Notes: generated from the letters alone by a model not told the origin. A stretch of 17,514 bases of DNA from Bacteroidales bacterium (GCA_024683255.1 JAIKYL010000089.1:1-17514), one strand, 5' to 3'. Positions 1-7,659 are shown, counted from the stretch's first letter. Made by a program: numbers and translations.

Positions 1-205
1 GTCCAACAAGCTTGAGCTGGTCTACCATTATGGCGGTGCGGTCGCTTTTCAGCTCAATGGCCAGAAGGGGAGTGGAAGAGAAGACGGATATCACCGATAT
101 GAGCATGAGGAACATGGCGATAAGGAATATCACCTTGTCCCCGGCAAACCGGTCCATGAGGCCGGTCAGATGCCCTAAAAAGCTGGTTTTCTTCTCTTCT
201 TCCAT
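1..205 (-). CDS. ftsW: FtsW, N-terminal fragment (runs off the window)
   Basis: This is the start of an open frame on the minus strand: 68 codons are visible and the rest lies beyond position 1. The peptide begins MEEEKKTSFLGHLTG and has a hydrophobic segment at about residues 24-44, consistent with the first membrane helix of a SEDS-family protein. FtsW is the septal peptidoglycan glycosyltransferase that works with the FtsI transpeptidase. The identification rests mainly on position: it starts 4 bases after the murD stop, where ftsW normally follows murD in Bacteroidota dcw clusters. The short cytoplasmic N-terminus followed by a GDKVIFL-type entry into the first helix also fits. No catalytic residue is in view, so RodA cannot be excluded from sequence alone, although the context argues for FtsW. 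Confidence 0.75.
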   Translation of the reverse strand, partial: MEEEKKTSFLGHLTGLMDRFAGDKVIFLIAMFLMLISVISVFSSTPLLAIELKSDRTAIMVDQLKLVG

Positions 206-209
206 ATTA

Positions 210-1544
210 CTAAAGCTTCCTTACTGCCGCCTTGAACTTCTCTCCGCGGTCTTCGTAGTTCTTGAACAGGTCAAAGCTGGCGCAGCAGGGGCTCAGGAGC
301 ACCACGTCCCCCTCGGCGGCCAACTTGGAAGCCTTCTGCACGGCCTCCTCGGCACTGGAGGCATCCACCATATCCTTTACCATGGAGCCGAAGGCAGCGT
401 GGATCTTGCTGTTGTCCACGCCCAGGCACACGATGGCTTTCACCTTTTCCTTCACCAGGTCGTTGAGGACACTGTAGTCGTTGCCCTTGTCCGTACCGCC
501 CACAATCCACACCACCGGGCGTTTCTGGCACTCCAGGGCATACCAGGCGCTATCCACATTGGTGGCCTTGGAGTCGTTGATATAAAGCACGTCCTTGATG
601 CTCAAGACCGGCTCCAGACGATGTTCGATGGGCTGGAAGGTGGCCAGGGAATTACGGATCACGGCGTTGTCAATGCCCGTCACCTTAGCTGCCAGGGCCG
701 CTGCCATGGAGTTGTAGATGTTGTGTTTGCCGCCCAGGGCCAGCTCTTCCAGGAAGAGGTCCGTCTCCTCCTTCTCGTACCGGAGCACGATCTTGTCGTC
801 ACGCACAAAGGCGCCCTGCTCCAGTTCCTTCTCCTGGGAGAAGGGGAGCATCTTGCAGCGGAGCACAATGTTGGAAAGGTGCCCTACGGTAATGTCATCG
901 TCCGAGTCAAAGATGAAGCAGTCGTCCGGGCGCAGGTTCCGGGTTATGTTGAACTTGGCGGCCACGTAGTTCTCCATCTTGTGGTCGTAGCGGTCCAGGT
1001 GGTCCGGGGTAATGTTGGTGATGATGGCAATATCCGGACGGAAGTCGTAAATGTCGTCCAGCTGGAAACTGCTGATTTCCAGGACATAATAGTCAAAATG
1101 CTCGGTTGCTACCTGATAGGCGTAGCTTTGGCCGATGTTCCCGCCCAGGCCCACGTTGAGCCCTGCGTTCTGCAGCAGGTAATAAATGAGGCTGGTGGTG
1201 GTGGTCTTACCGTTGGATCCGGTGATGCAGATCTTCTTGGCCGAATCGTATCGGCTGGCGAATTCTATCTCACTCACTACGCGGATGCCTTTTTCACGGA
1301 TCTTGCGCACCATGGGAACGGTGCCCGGGATGCCGGGGCTTTTCACCACCTCATCGGCATTCAGGATCAACTCTTCCGTATGCTGTCCCTCCTCGAAGGG
1401 GATTTCCCACTTCCGTAGCATCTGGGCATAATTCTCTTTGATCTGTCCCTTATCGCTGAGGAACACATCGAATCCTTTCACTTTTGCCAGGACCGCGGCT
1501 CCCACGCCGCTCTCGGCACCTCCTAAAACAACAACTCTTGCCAT
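210..1544 (-). CDS. murD: UDP-N-acetylmuramoyl-L-alanine--D-glutamate ligase
   Basis: MurD is the cytoplasmic ATP-dependent ligase that adds D-glutamate to UDP-MurNAc-L-Ala. The 444-residue product has the usual family length and three-domain order. An N-terminal Rossmann-like UDP-binding domain opens with VVVLGGAESGVG. The central ATPase domain has the P-loop GSNGKTTTT at residues 109-117 (Lys113), the ELSSFQL-like LEISSFQL near 155-162, NITPDHLDRY at 177-186 and the probable carbamylated Lys197. The C-terminal ligand domain has HRLE at 308-311 and NDSKATN at 323-329. All expected catalytic motifs are present, so the gene looks intact. It starts one base after the mraY stop and ends 4 bases before the ftsW start, so it is almost certainly co-transcribed with them. 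Confidence 0.97.
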   Translation of the reverse strand: MARVVVLGGAESGVGAAVLAKVKGFDVFLSDKGQIKENYAQMLRKWEIPFEEGQHTEELILNADEVVKSPGIPGTVPMVRKIREKGIRVVSEIEFASRYDSAKKICITGSNGKTTTTSLIYYLLQNAGLNVGLGGNIGQSYAYQVATEHFDYYVLEISSFQLDDIYDFRPDIAIITNITPDHLDRYDHKMENYVAAKFNITRNLRPDDCFIFDSDDDITVGHLSNIVLRCKMLPFSQEKELEQGAFVRDDKIVLRYEKEETDLFLEELALGGKHNIYNSMAAALAAKVTGIDNAVIRNSLATFQPIEHRLEPVLSIKDVLYINDSKATNVDSAWYALECQKRPVVWIVGGTDKGNDYSVLNDLVKEKVKAIVCLGVDNSKIHAAFGSMVKDMVDASSAEEAVQKASKLAAEGDVVLLSPCCASFDLFKNYEDRGEKFKAAVRKL

Positions 1545-1545
1545 T

Positions 1546-2838
1546 CTATCTTAATTTCAATAAAGCTAACGTACTAACTGCCAGTATAATTCCTACAATC
1601 CAGAAACGGACTGTGATCTTTGCTTCGTGCTGGGCGGGGACGGGCTTGGGGAAGATCACCGGGCCTTCCGGCGCCTTCTTGTCCTGATAATGGTGGTGGA
1701 GCGGGGTCATGCTCCAGATGCGGTGTCCCACGCCGGTCTTCTTACGGGTTCTCTTGAAGTAAAAGCGCTGCAGCAGCACCGACAGGCTCTCCACGAAGAA
1801 GATCCCGCACAGCAGGGGGAGCAGCAGCTCCTTGCGCATGAGCACGGCGCCCACGCCGATGACTCCGCCTATGGTGAGGCTTCCCGTATCTCCCATGAAC
1901 ACCTGGGCCGGGAAGGAGTTGTACCAGAGGAAGCCGATCAGGGCCCCCACAAAGGCACTCATGAAGATGGCTATCTCTCCGGACCCCGGTATATACATGA
2001 TATTCAGGTAATTGGAATCAATGAGGTTGCCTCCCAGCCAGGCCAGGACGCCCAGTACCACGCCCACTACGGCCGATGTCCCCGCCGCCAGGCCATCCAG
2101 GCCGTCGGTAAGGTTGGTGCCGTTGGAGCAGGCGGTGATCACCAGCACAATCATGAGCACGTAGATGGCCCATTTGCAGTACCAGCCCCACTTGCCCTTC
2201 ACCGGCGACAGCCAGCGGTAGTCGAACTCATGGTTCTTCACGAAGGGGATGGTGGTCTTGGTGCTCTTCACCACGTCTTCCTGTACATATCGGCCGCTGG
2301 TAACGGTGGTCTCGGTCTCCAGCGTGCGCTCAATACTCTCTTTAACCTCCACTTTTTCCCGCACCACGATGTCCGGGCTCATCCATACGGTGAGGCCGAT
2401 GACAAAGCCCAGGGCCACCTGGCCCACCAGCTTGCCCTTCTCGCTCATACCTTCCTTGCGATGCTTGAAAACCTTGATATAGTCGTCCGTGAAACCCAGG
2501 GCGGCGCACCAGAGGGTGCTCACAATGAGGAGGAGCACATAGATGTTGGTGAGGTCGCAGAAAAGCAGCACGCCCGTCATGATGGACAGGATGATGATGA
2601 GTCCGCCCATGGTGGGGGTGCCTTTCTTCTGGATCTGGTCGGCCAGGCCCAGGTCACGCACGGTTTCCCCAATCTGTTTGCCCTGCAGCCAGCGGATGAT
2701 GCGCTTGCCGGCCATGAGGGCGGTAAGGACCGCGGTCACGGCTGCCAGGATGGCCCTGAAGCTCAGATAGTGCATCAGGCCGATACCGGGGAAGTCCACC
2801 CCGATGCTCTCCAGATATTGGAACAGATGGTATATCAT
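1546..2838 (-). CDS. mraY: Phospho-N-acetylmuramoyl-pentapeptide transferase
   Basis: MraY transfers phospho-MurNAc-pentapeptide from UDP to undecaprenyl phosphate, making lipid I at the inner membrane. The 430-residue product is a polytopic membrane protein. It has KKGTPTMGG at 71-79, the catalytic DDY at 118-120, NGTNLTDGLDGLA at 239-251, MGDTGS at 315-320 and the HHH loop at 381-383. It is longer than the roughly 360-residue E. coli protein because of a charged insertion at about residues 158-215, between the early catalytic aspartates and the NGTNLTDG motif. From knowledge of the family, such an insertion is typical of Bacteroidota MraY and is not an anomaly. The start codon overlaps the murE stop as ATGA, suggesting translational coupling. 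Confidence 0.97.
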   Translation of the reverse strand: MIYHLFQYLESIGVDFPGIGLMHYLSFRAILAAVTAVLTALMAGKRIIRWLQGKQIGETVRDLGLADQIQKKGTPTMGGLIIILSIMTGVLLFCDLTNIYVLLLIVSTLWCAALGFTDDYIKVFKHRKEGMSEKGKLVGQVALGFVIGLTVWMSPDIVVREKVEVKESIERTLETETTVTSGRYVQEDVVKSTKTTIPFVKNHEFDYRWLSPVKGKWGWYCKWAIYVLMIVLVITACSNGTNLTDGLDGLAAGTSAVVGVVLGVLAWLGGNLIDSNYLNIMYIPGSGEIAIFMSAFVGALIGFLWYNSFPAQVFMGDTGSLTIGGVIGVGAVLMRKELLLPLLCGIFFVESLSVLLQRFYFKRTRKKTGVGHRIWSMTPLHHHYQDKKAPEGPVIFPKPVPAQHEAKITVRFWIVGIILAVSTLALLKLR

Positions 2839-4430
2839 TTTCTAAGCAGGTTGAAGGTTTCGTTCACAATTTGTTTTTCGTCAAAGGGATGCTTTTCGTG
2901 ACCCACGATCTGGTAGGTTTCGTGTCCCTTTCCGGCCACCAGGATGGTTGCGCCTTCCGGAGCGGTGAGGATGGCGGTGCGGATGGCTTCCCTGCGGTCC
3001 GTAATCACCAGCGTCTTCACTGCGGCAGCCGGGCTGAGGCCCTTCCGGATGTCTTCTATAATGGCTTCCGGCACCTCTGTGCGGGGGTTATCGGAAGTAA
3101 TAACCAGTCTGTCGGCCAGCTTTTCGGCCACCTGGGCCATTTCCGGGCGCTTGGTCTTGTCCCGGTCTCCTCCGCAGCCAAAGAGGCAGATGAGCTGCCG
3201 TTCCGGTGCAATGGCCCGGAGGGTGCCCAGCACATTCTCCAGCGCATCCGGCGTATGGGCGTAGTCGATGACCACGCTAAGGTCTTTGGGGCCCTGCAGG
3301 TTCTCCAGCCGTCCCGGGGCCGATTCCAGGCGAGACAGCGCCACCAGCGTTTCCTGTGCGTCCATGCCCAGGCACACGGCCGTGGAGTAGATGGCCAGGA
3401 GGTTATAGGCGTTGTGCTCGCCAATCAGGCGCACCCAGGTTTCCACGCCGTCTATCTTAAGCTGCATGCCCTCGAAGCTCTGCTCCAGGATGCGGGCGGT
3501 ATGGTCGGCCAGTCCCTTTACGGAGTAGGTGACCACCTGCGCCTTGGTGTTCTGCACCATCACGGCGCCGTTGCGGTCATCGGCATTGATGAGGGCGATG
3601 GCGCTCTTGGGCAGATTGTCAAAGAACAGTTTCTTGCAGCGGAGGTATTCGGCAAAGGTCTTGTGGTAGTCCAGATGGTCGTGCGTAAGGTTGGAGAAGA
3701 TGCCCATGCGGAAATTCAGGCCCGTAACACGGTCCTGCTCCACGCCGATGGAGCTAACCTCCATAAAGCAATACTCGCAGCCGGCATCCACCATCTGAGC
3801 CAGGAGGCTGTTGATGGTAACGGGATCGGCCGTGGTGTTCTCCGTCTCCAGCCGCCTGCCGTTCACATAATTGGCAATGGTGGACAGGAGGCCGCAGGCA
3901 TAACCCATGCTCCGGAACAAATTGTACAGCAACGTAACAGTGGTGGTCTTCCCGTTGGTTCCGGTTATTCCCACCAGCGTAAGCTTCCGCGAAGGATGCC
4001 CGTAAAACTCATCCGCCGCCAGTGCCAAAGCCTTCCGGCTGTTCTCCACAACCTCAAAGCTGATTTTTCCGGAGGGTATTGACGTCTCGGAATCCGTGGC
4101 CACCCTCGGCCATTTGAGGGGGCGCTGCCCCCTACTATCCCCCGCGGCCTTTTCTCCCTCTACGTTTTTGCTGTCGCAAAAACCCGGGTACGGCCGGGCG
4201 CCTGATGGCGCCATATTAGCCACACACGAGGAGGGGTCGCGAAGCGACGATTCAGGGACGTCAGTGCCCTCCGGAATCTCTTCGCAGATGATACCGGTTG
4301 CACCTTTCTCTATGGCGGCTTTGATATAGTTGTGGCCGTCGCTGGCGTAGCCTCTTACGGCCACGAACAGTGCTCCCGGAATCACTTTCCTGGAATCGGC
4401 GGTTATGAGGGTGAAGTCTCTATAGTTCAT
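2835..4430 (-). CDS. murE: UDP-MurNAc-tripeptide synthetase carrying an in-frame palindromic insertion
   Basis: MurE adds the third stem-peptide residue to UDP-MurNAc-L-Ala-D-Glu. The start at 4430 (MNYRDFTLITADSRK) overlaps the ftsI stop as ATGA; the open frame continues upstream but only as a shadow inside ftsI. Motifs seen are the P-loop GTNGKTT at 157-163 (Lys161), NLTHDHLDYH at 247-256, LRCKKLFF with the likely carbamylated lysine near 266, GRLE at 373-376, DYAHTPDAL at 389-397 and DNPR at 447-450. DNPR is the signature of meso-diaminopimelate-adding enzymes. The product has 531 residues against roughly 480-495 for relatives. The excess lies at about residues 54-122, between the N-terminal UDP-binding domain (ending IICEEIPE) and the ISFEVVENSRKAL stretch, and is encoded by the inverted-repeat element at 4069-4274. 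All catalytic motifs lie outside the insertion, so I expect an active enzyme with an extra surface loop. Confidence 0.96.
   Translation of the reverse strand: MNYRDFTLITADSRKVIPGALFVAVRGYASDGHNYIKAAIEKGATGIICEEIPEGTDVPESSLRDPSSCVANMAPSGARPYPGFCDSKNVEGEKAAGDSRGQRPLKWPRVATDSETSIPSGKISFEVVENSRKALALAADEFYGHPSRKLTLVGITGTNGKTTTVTLLYNLFRSMGYACGLLSTIANYVNGRRLETENTTADPVTINSLLAQMVDAGCEYCFMEVSSIGVEQDRVTGLNFRMGIFSNLTHDHLDYHKTFAEYLRCKKLFFDNLPKSAIALINADDRNGAVMVQNTKAQVVTYSVKGLADHTARILEQSFEGMQLKIDGVETWVRLIGEHNAYNLLAIYSTAVCLGMDAQETLVALSRLESAPGRLENLQGPKDLSVVIDYAHTPDALENVLGTLRAIAPERQLICLFGCGGDRDKTKRPEMAQVAEKLADRLVITSDNPRTEVPEAIIEDIRKGLSPAAAVKTLVITDRREAIRTAILTAPEGATILVAGKGHETYQIVGHEKHPFDEKQIVNETFNLLRK
4069..4274. 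repeat. Inverted-repeat-bounded, multi-hairpin element inserted in frame in murE
   Basis: The left end, ccggagggtattgacgtc (4069-4086), and the reverse complement of the right end (4257-4274), ccggagggcactgacgtc, match at 16 of 18 positions. The repeat extends inward to 4094 and 4249, giving 22 of 26 matches; three of the four mismatches are T/C differences that would pair as G-U in RNA. Between the arms lie tandem small hairpins: 4097-4101/4108-4112, 4117-4123/4127-4133 (loop GCT), an 8-bp stem 4164-4171/4176-4183 (loop TGTC), 4197-4202/4207-4212 (GGCGCC arms, loop TGAT) and 4236-4240/4244-4248, which contains GCGAAGC, a sequence known to form unusually stable DNA mini-hairpins. The element adds about 50-66 residues to MurE without a stop codon, and the other strand is open too. 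The layout is like the palindromic elements described in Rickettsia genes. I infer a mobile or formerly mobile repeat. I saw no second copy in the window. Confidence 0.8.
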
Positions 4431-6343
4431 GGTTCTTTCTCCTCTTTTTTCATTACTGGCACGCTGCCCGTGCGATGCAGTTCCTTTTCCCATTCCGGGT
4501 CCAGGGCGTAGATCTTGTCCACAATCTCGCGGACCGCCAGGGCCGGCAGGGTGCCGCCGTAGAAGCTCTGTCCGGAGAGGTAGGAATACACGGTGCACAG
4601 GATGGTGTACTTGGGGTTATCGGCCGGGAAGAAGCCCACGAAGGTGCCCTGGTTCTTCTTGCGGCCCCAAGGGTCGTGATACGGGTCTATGCTGCCGGCA
4701 CGCTCCTGCGGGGTGAGGACCACCTGCGCCGTACCGGTCTTTCCGGCCACGGACAGTTTGGCTCCCTTCAGGCGGGTGGCAGTACCGTCCATAACCACGG
4801 AACGCAACGCGCGCGTTACGGTATCGGCCGTATTGCGGGAGCAGATGTTGTTGAGGACGGAAGGTTCGTAACGCTTGATTACGCGTCCGCCCTTCTCCAC
4901 GCTTTCCACCAGGTAGGGTTTCATCATGCGGCCCTTGTTGGCAATGCCGTTGTAGAAGGTGGCTACGTGCAGCGGTGTAACGCTTATTCCGTAGCCGTAG
5001 GCCGTGGTGCCCAGGGTAGTCTTGCTCCAGCCGGCCGTTCCGGGCCGATTCACCACCGGGGTGCCCAGACCGCTGATGTCAAAGTCGAAGGCCTCGCCCA
5101 AGCGGTAGGAATAGATGTGGTCAAAGAGCTCCTGCGGACGGCTGCCGTAGTAATTTTCGGCCAGCCAGGTGAATACGTAGTTGGAGGAAATCTCAAAACC
5201 GTGCATGACGGTGATTTCCCGTCGGCCCGTTTCCCGCTGATAGTCCAGGATGTGCACGTCCTGCTTGTAGCCGCCGGGCACAAAGCCGTTGTTGGTGGGG
5301 AGGGTCTGCTCCAGGTTCTTCACATAACCGTCTTCCACCACAGAGAGCAGCGTGACGGTCTTCATTACGGAGCCCTGTTCACCCACTTCCGTGAGGCAGA
5401 GGTTTTCCCGCTCCCAGAGAGTGGTCTGCGGTGTGGCGCCGCGGGACAGGTTCACCATGGCCCGCACGGCGCCCGTCTGGGCTTCCATTATAATCACAAT
5501 GCCGGCGCGGATGCCGTCGTTCTCGTTGATCTGCTTGCGGAGGGCTCTGTCGGCAATATCCTGGAAGTCCACGTTGAGGGTGGTGCGGATGTCGTTGCCA
5601 TCCTGGGCGTGCACCACGGTGGAATCCAGATCCCGGATCCAGGAATTGTCGTCCGTCACCCGGCGCCACTCATAACCGGCCTTTCCGTGCAGCTCATAGT
5701 CAAAATTGGCTTCCAGGCCCTTCCGGAGGGTATCTTTCACGTAGCCGATAACCCTTCGGGCCAGGGAATCGTAGGGGTAGATGCGCTCTTCGTGGGATTC
5801 CACGATGATGCCGCCCCGGTATCCGCCTTCCCGGAACAGGGGGAAGTCCTGCACCCGGCGGAGGGTGTTAAGGTCAAGGTTCTTCCGGATGGACAGGTAC
5901 TTGGAACCTTTCTCCCGGCCCTGGATAATGGCGTTGTAATACTGATCGGCCGATTTATCCCCGAACTCGCGGCTCAGGGCGGTGCAAAGCTCCTGCGCCT
6001 TTTCCCGCCAGGCCTTTTCCGCCTCGGCGTCACCCTTCTCCTCGAACTCCCGCTTGCGGATGGTGCAGTCCATATAGATATCATAGAGAGGGGCCGATAT
6101 GGCGAAGGGACGTCCGTCGGTGGAAAGGATGCGGCCGCGAACGGGCTCATCCACATGACGCTGGGACAAGGGACGGAACAGGTTCACCACCTTGGGGTCC
6201 ACATTGTAGCTGGCCTGGATATGGACAACCCGGGCCAGGATGAGGACGGACAGCACCAGGACCACGATGGATACGAAGAACATCACCACGTGGATCCTGT
6301 CGCGGTTTTCAATGGTGTCCTGTATTTCGTTCTTCTGTCTCAT
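4427..6343 (-). CDS. ftsI: Septal class B penicillin-binding protein (FtsI/PBP3, D,D-transpeptidase)
   Basis: This is the septal transpeptidase that cross-links peptidoglycan with FtsW. I chose MRQKNEIQDT at 6343 as the start because it forms an ATGA overlap with the ftsL stop; the longer open frame upstream is ftsL and rsmH read in another frame. A single membrane helix at about residues 19-40 precedes the periplasmic part. A dimerisation domain follows (about 60-220, beginning PVRGRILSTDGRP), then the transpeptidase domain with GSVMK (Ser325, Lys328), SSN (386-388) and KTG (535-537), so all three active-site motifs are intact. The residue before GSVMK is Gln, where many relatives have Pro (EPGS). 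The protein has 638 residues and no recognisable C-terminal PASTA domain, which many Bacteroidota relatives carry. Confidence 0.95.
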   Translation of the reverse strand: MRQKNEIQDTIENRDRIHVVMFFVSIVVLVLSVLILARVVHIQASYNVDPKVVNLFRPLSQRHVDEPVRGRILSTDGRPFAISAPLYDIYMDCTIRKREFEEKGDAEAEKAWREKAQELCTALSREFGDKSADQYYNAIIQGREKGSKYLSIRKNLDLNTLRRVQDFPLFREGGYRGGIIVESHEERIYPYDSLARRVIGYVKDTLRKGLEANFDYELHGKAGYEWRRVTDDNSWIRDLDSTVVHAQDGNDIRTTLNVDFQDIADRALRKQINENDGIRAGIVIIMEAQTGAVRAMVNLSRGATPQTTLWERENLCLTEVGEQGSVMKTVTLLSVVEDGYVKNLEQTLPTNNGFVPGGYKQDVHILDYQRETGRREITVMHGFEISSNYVFTWLAENYYGSRPQELFDHIYSYRLGEAFDFDISGLGTPVVNRPGTAGWSKTTLGTTAYGYGISVTPLHVATFYNGIANKGRMMKPYLVESVEKGGRVIKRYEPSVLNNICSRNTADTVTRALRSVVMDGTATRLKGAKLSVAGKTGTAQVVLTPQERAGSIDPYHDPWGRKKNQGTFVGFFPADNPKYTILCTVYSYLSGQSFYGGTLPALAVREIVDKIYALDPEWEKELHRTGSVPVMKKEEKEP

Positions 6344-6681
6344 CGTTTCTTGATAATGGTTGCCGGCTGCTCTGGGGAGGTTACCTTTGACCCCATTTTT
6401 CCCAATCTTTCTTCCATGCCGGAGGCGCTGCGCAGCTTCACCAGGGCGGCTTCCCGCTCGGCATGATGTATCTTGAGTTCCTCGATGGCGGCCTTGTTGG
6501 CGCCGGCCTTGGTGAGGGTTTTGTCCACCTGAAGGCTTAGCATGATGGAAAGCCACATCAGCAGGAACAGATACAGGATGTGCATATACAGTTTGTCGGC
6601 CCGTACCCGCAGCAGGAATTCTCCGTTGCGGATGGCTCTCAGGGAGTTCTTGATGGCGGTCCAGACGGTGTGCGCTGTCAT
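6340..6681 (-). CDS. ftsL: FtsL-like cell division protein
   Basis: This 113-residue protein has a cytoplasmic N-terminus of about 32 residues, one membrane helix at about 33-52 (MHILYLFLLMWLSIMLSLQV) and a charged, probably coiled-coil periplasmic segment at about 55-95. This is the topology of FtsL, which with FtsB and FtsQ regulates FtsWI activity at the septum. Sequence conservation in this family is weak, so the call rests on topology, size and position. It lies between rsmH and ftsI, overlapping each by 4 bases (ATGA at 6678-6681 and 6340-6343). It could equally be annotated as a FtsL-like protein of unknown family. Confidence 0.8.
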   Translation of the reverse strand: MTAHTVWTAIKNSLRAIRNGEFLLRVRADKLYMHILYLFLLMWLSIMLSLQVDKTLTKAGANKAAIEELKIHHAEREAALVKLRSASGMEERLGKMGSKVTSPEQPATIIKKR

Positions 6682-7652
6682 AGGGCGGCCCTCCTTTCCG
6701 CGATCCGGAGCTTCGCGCTGCGTGCGCGGGTGTTACAGGAAATCTCTTCTTCCGACGGGAGGATGGGCTTGCGGTTAACAGCCTCCAGCGGGGCCTGGCA
6801 TCGGCCATACACGTCCTTCTCCTGGATGCCGTCCACGTTTCCCGTCTTGATAAAGTTTTTCACCATGCGGTCTTCCAGGCTGTGGTAGGTAATTACTACC
6901 AGCCTGCCGCCTTCCTTCAGGGAGTGCGCGGCCCCTTCCAGGAACTTCTCCAGGGAGCGCATCTCCTGGTTCACCTCTATCCTCAATGCCTGATACACCT
7001 TGGCCAGCACCTTGTGCTCCGCCCCCTTGGGGAGGATGCGCTCCAGCGCCCGGTCCAGGTCTCCGGTGGTGGCCAGGGGCCTTGCCTGGACAATGAGCCG
7101 GGCGGCGTTCCGCGCTCCGTCCACCTCTCCGTACAGCCGCAGGATGTGCTCCAGCTCCGCTTCACTGTAGGTATTCACCACTTCTTCGGCCGTCAATTTG
7201 GCTTCCTGATTCATCCGCATATCCAGCGGCGCCTCCTCAAAGCGGAAGCTGAAGCCCCGCTCCGCGGTGTCAAACTGATGGCTTGAAACGCCCAGATCTG
7301 CCAATATTCCGTCGAAAACGGCAGGTGCAGCAGTGTTTGCCGTAGCATCGGCATATTTTTCAGCGGAGGCAAACACTGCTGCATCTGCCTCTCTGCGGAG
7401 CTGCTCTGCATAGTTTTCAATGAAGCGGAAGTTGTTGTGCACCAGGGTGAGCCGGGGATCTTCCGGGGCGTTGGCTATGGCTTCATAGTCACGATCGAAG
7501 GCGATGACCTTCCCGCCGTCATTTAAGCGTGAAAGTAGTTCGGCGGTGTGACCACCGCCTCCGAAAGTGGCATCGGCGTATGTTCCGTCGGGATTTGTGA
7601 CAAGGGCGGAAATGCTTTCCGCTAACATCACAGGAATATGATATTCAGACAT
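6678..7652 (-). CDS. rsmH: 16S rRNA (cytosine(1402)-N(4))-methyltransferase with palindromic insertion
   Basis: RsmH (MraW) uses S-adenosylmethionine to methylate C1402 N4 in the ribosomal P site. The 324-residue product begins YHIPVMLAE and has the SAM-binding motif DATFGGGGHT at 27-36, AFDRD at 51-55, DGILADLGVSSHQFD at 114-128 and RGFSFRFE near 132-139. Near the C-terminus are VVITYHSLEDRMVKNF and the KPILPS(E)EE segment, all typical of the family. It is some 15-20 residues longer than Bacteroidota relatives as I recall them. The extra part is an alanine-rich stretch at residues 88-111, between FRFIENYAEQL and FDGILADLG, encoded by a near-perfect DNA palindrome at 7320-7389. It starts 13 bases after the mraZ stop and its stop overlaps the ftsL start. 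Confidence 0.96.
   Translation of the reverse strand: MSEYHIPVMLAESISALVTNPDGTYADATFGGGGHTAELLSRLNDGGKVIAFDRDYEAIANAPEDPRLTLVHNNFRFIENYAEQLRREADAAVFASAEKYADATANTAAPAVFDGILADLGVSSHQFDTAERGFSFRFEEAPLDMRMNQEAKLTAEEVVNTYSEAELEHILRLYGEVDGARNAARLIVQARPLATTGDLDRALERILPKGAEHKVLAKVYQALRIEVNQEMRSLEKFLEGAAHSLKEGGRLVVITYHSLEDRMVKNFIKTGNVDGIQEKDVYGRCQAPLEAVNRKPILPSEEEISCNTRARSAKLRIAERRAAL
7320..7389. repeat. Near-perfect 70-bp palindrome inside rsmH
   Basis: The arms 7320-7341 and 7368-7389 are inverted copies matching at 21 of 22 positions; the one difference (7325/7384) would be a G-T/G-U wobble. One more pair, 7319/7390, extends the stem. The 26-base spacer is 7342-7367. The arms share the core gcagcagtgtttgcc and its complement. 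On the rsmH strand the structure is in frame and encodes ADAAVFASAEKYADATANTA followed by APA (residues 89-111), a segment absent from normal RsmH. In mRNA it could form a hairpin of about 23 bp. It shares no obvious sequence with the murE element. Confidence 0.85.
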
Positions 7653-7659
7653 TTCGAGA

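Noticed and set aside
2240..2400. The charged insertion in MraY as a third palindromic element.
   Set aside because: No inverted repeat is visible in the DNA, and a comparable insertion is normal for Bacteroidota MraY.
4431..4598. A 56-codon N-terminal extension of murE.
   Set aside because: It overlaps ftsI in another frame. The start at 4430 gives a normal MurE N-terminus and an ATGA junction.
4475..6466. A 663-codon open frame on the plus strand opposite ftsI, and similar long antisense frames opposite murD, mraY, murE, rpoN, miaB and the carboxyltransferase gene.
   Set aside because: They lie fully opposite genes with clear motifs, have no recognisable domains and read as histidine- and glycine-rich shadows, as expected from high GC codon use on the coding strand.
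6344..6808. A long N-terminal extension of ftsI.
   Set aside because: This region is ftsL and the end of rsmH. The start at 6343 gives the usual short cytoplasmic tail before the membrane helix.
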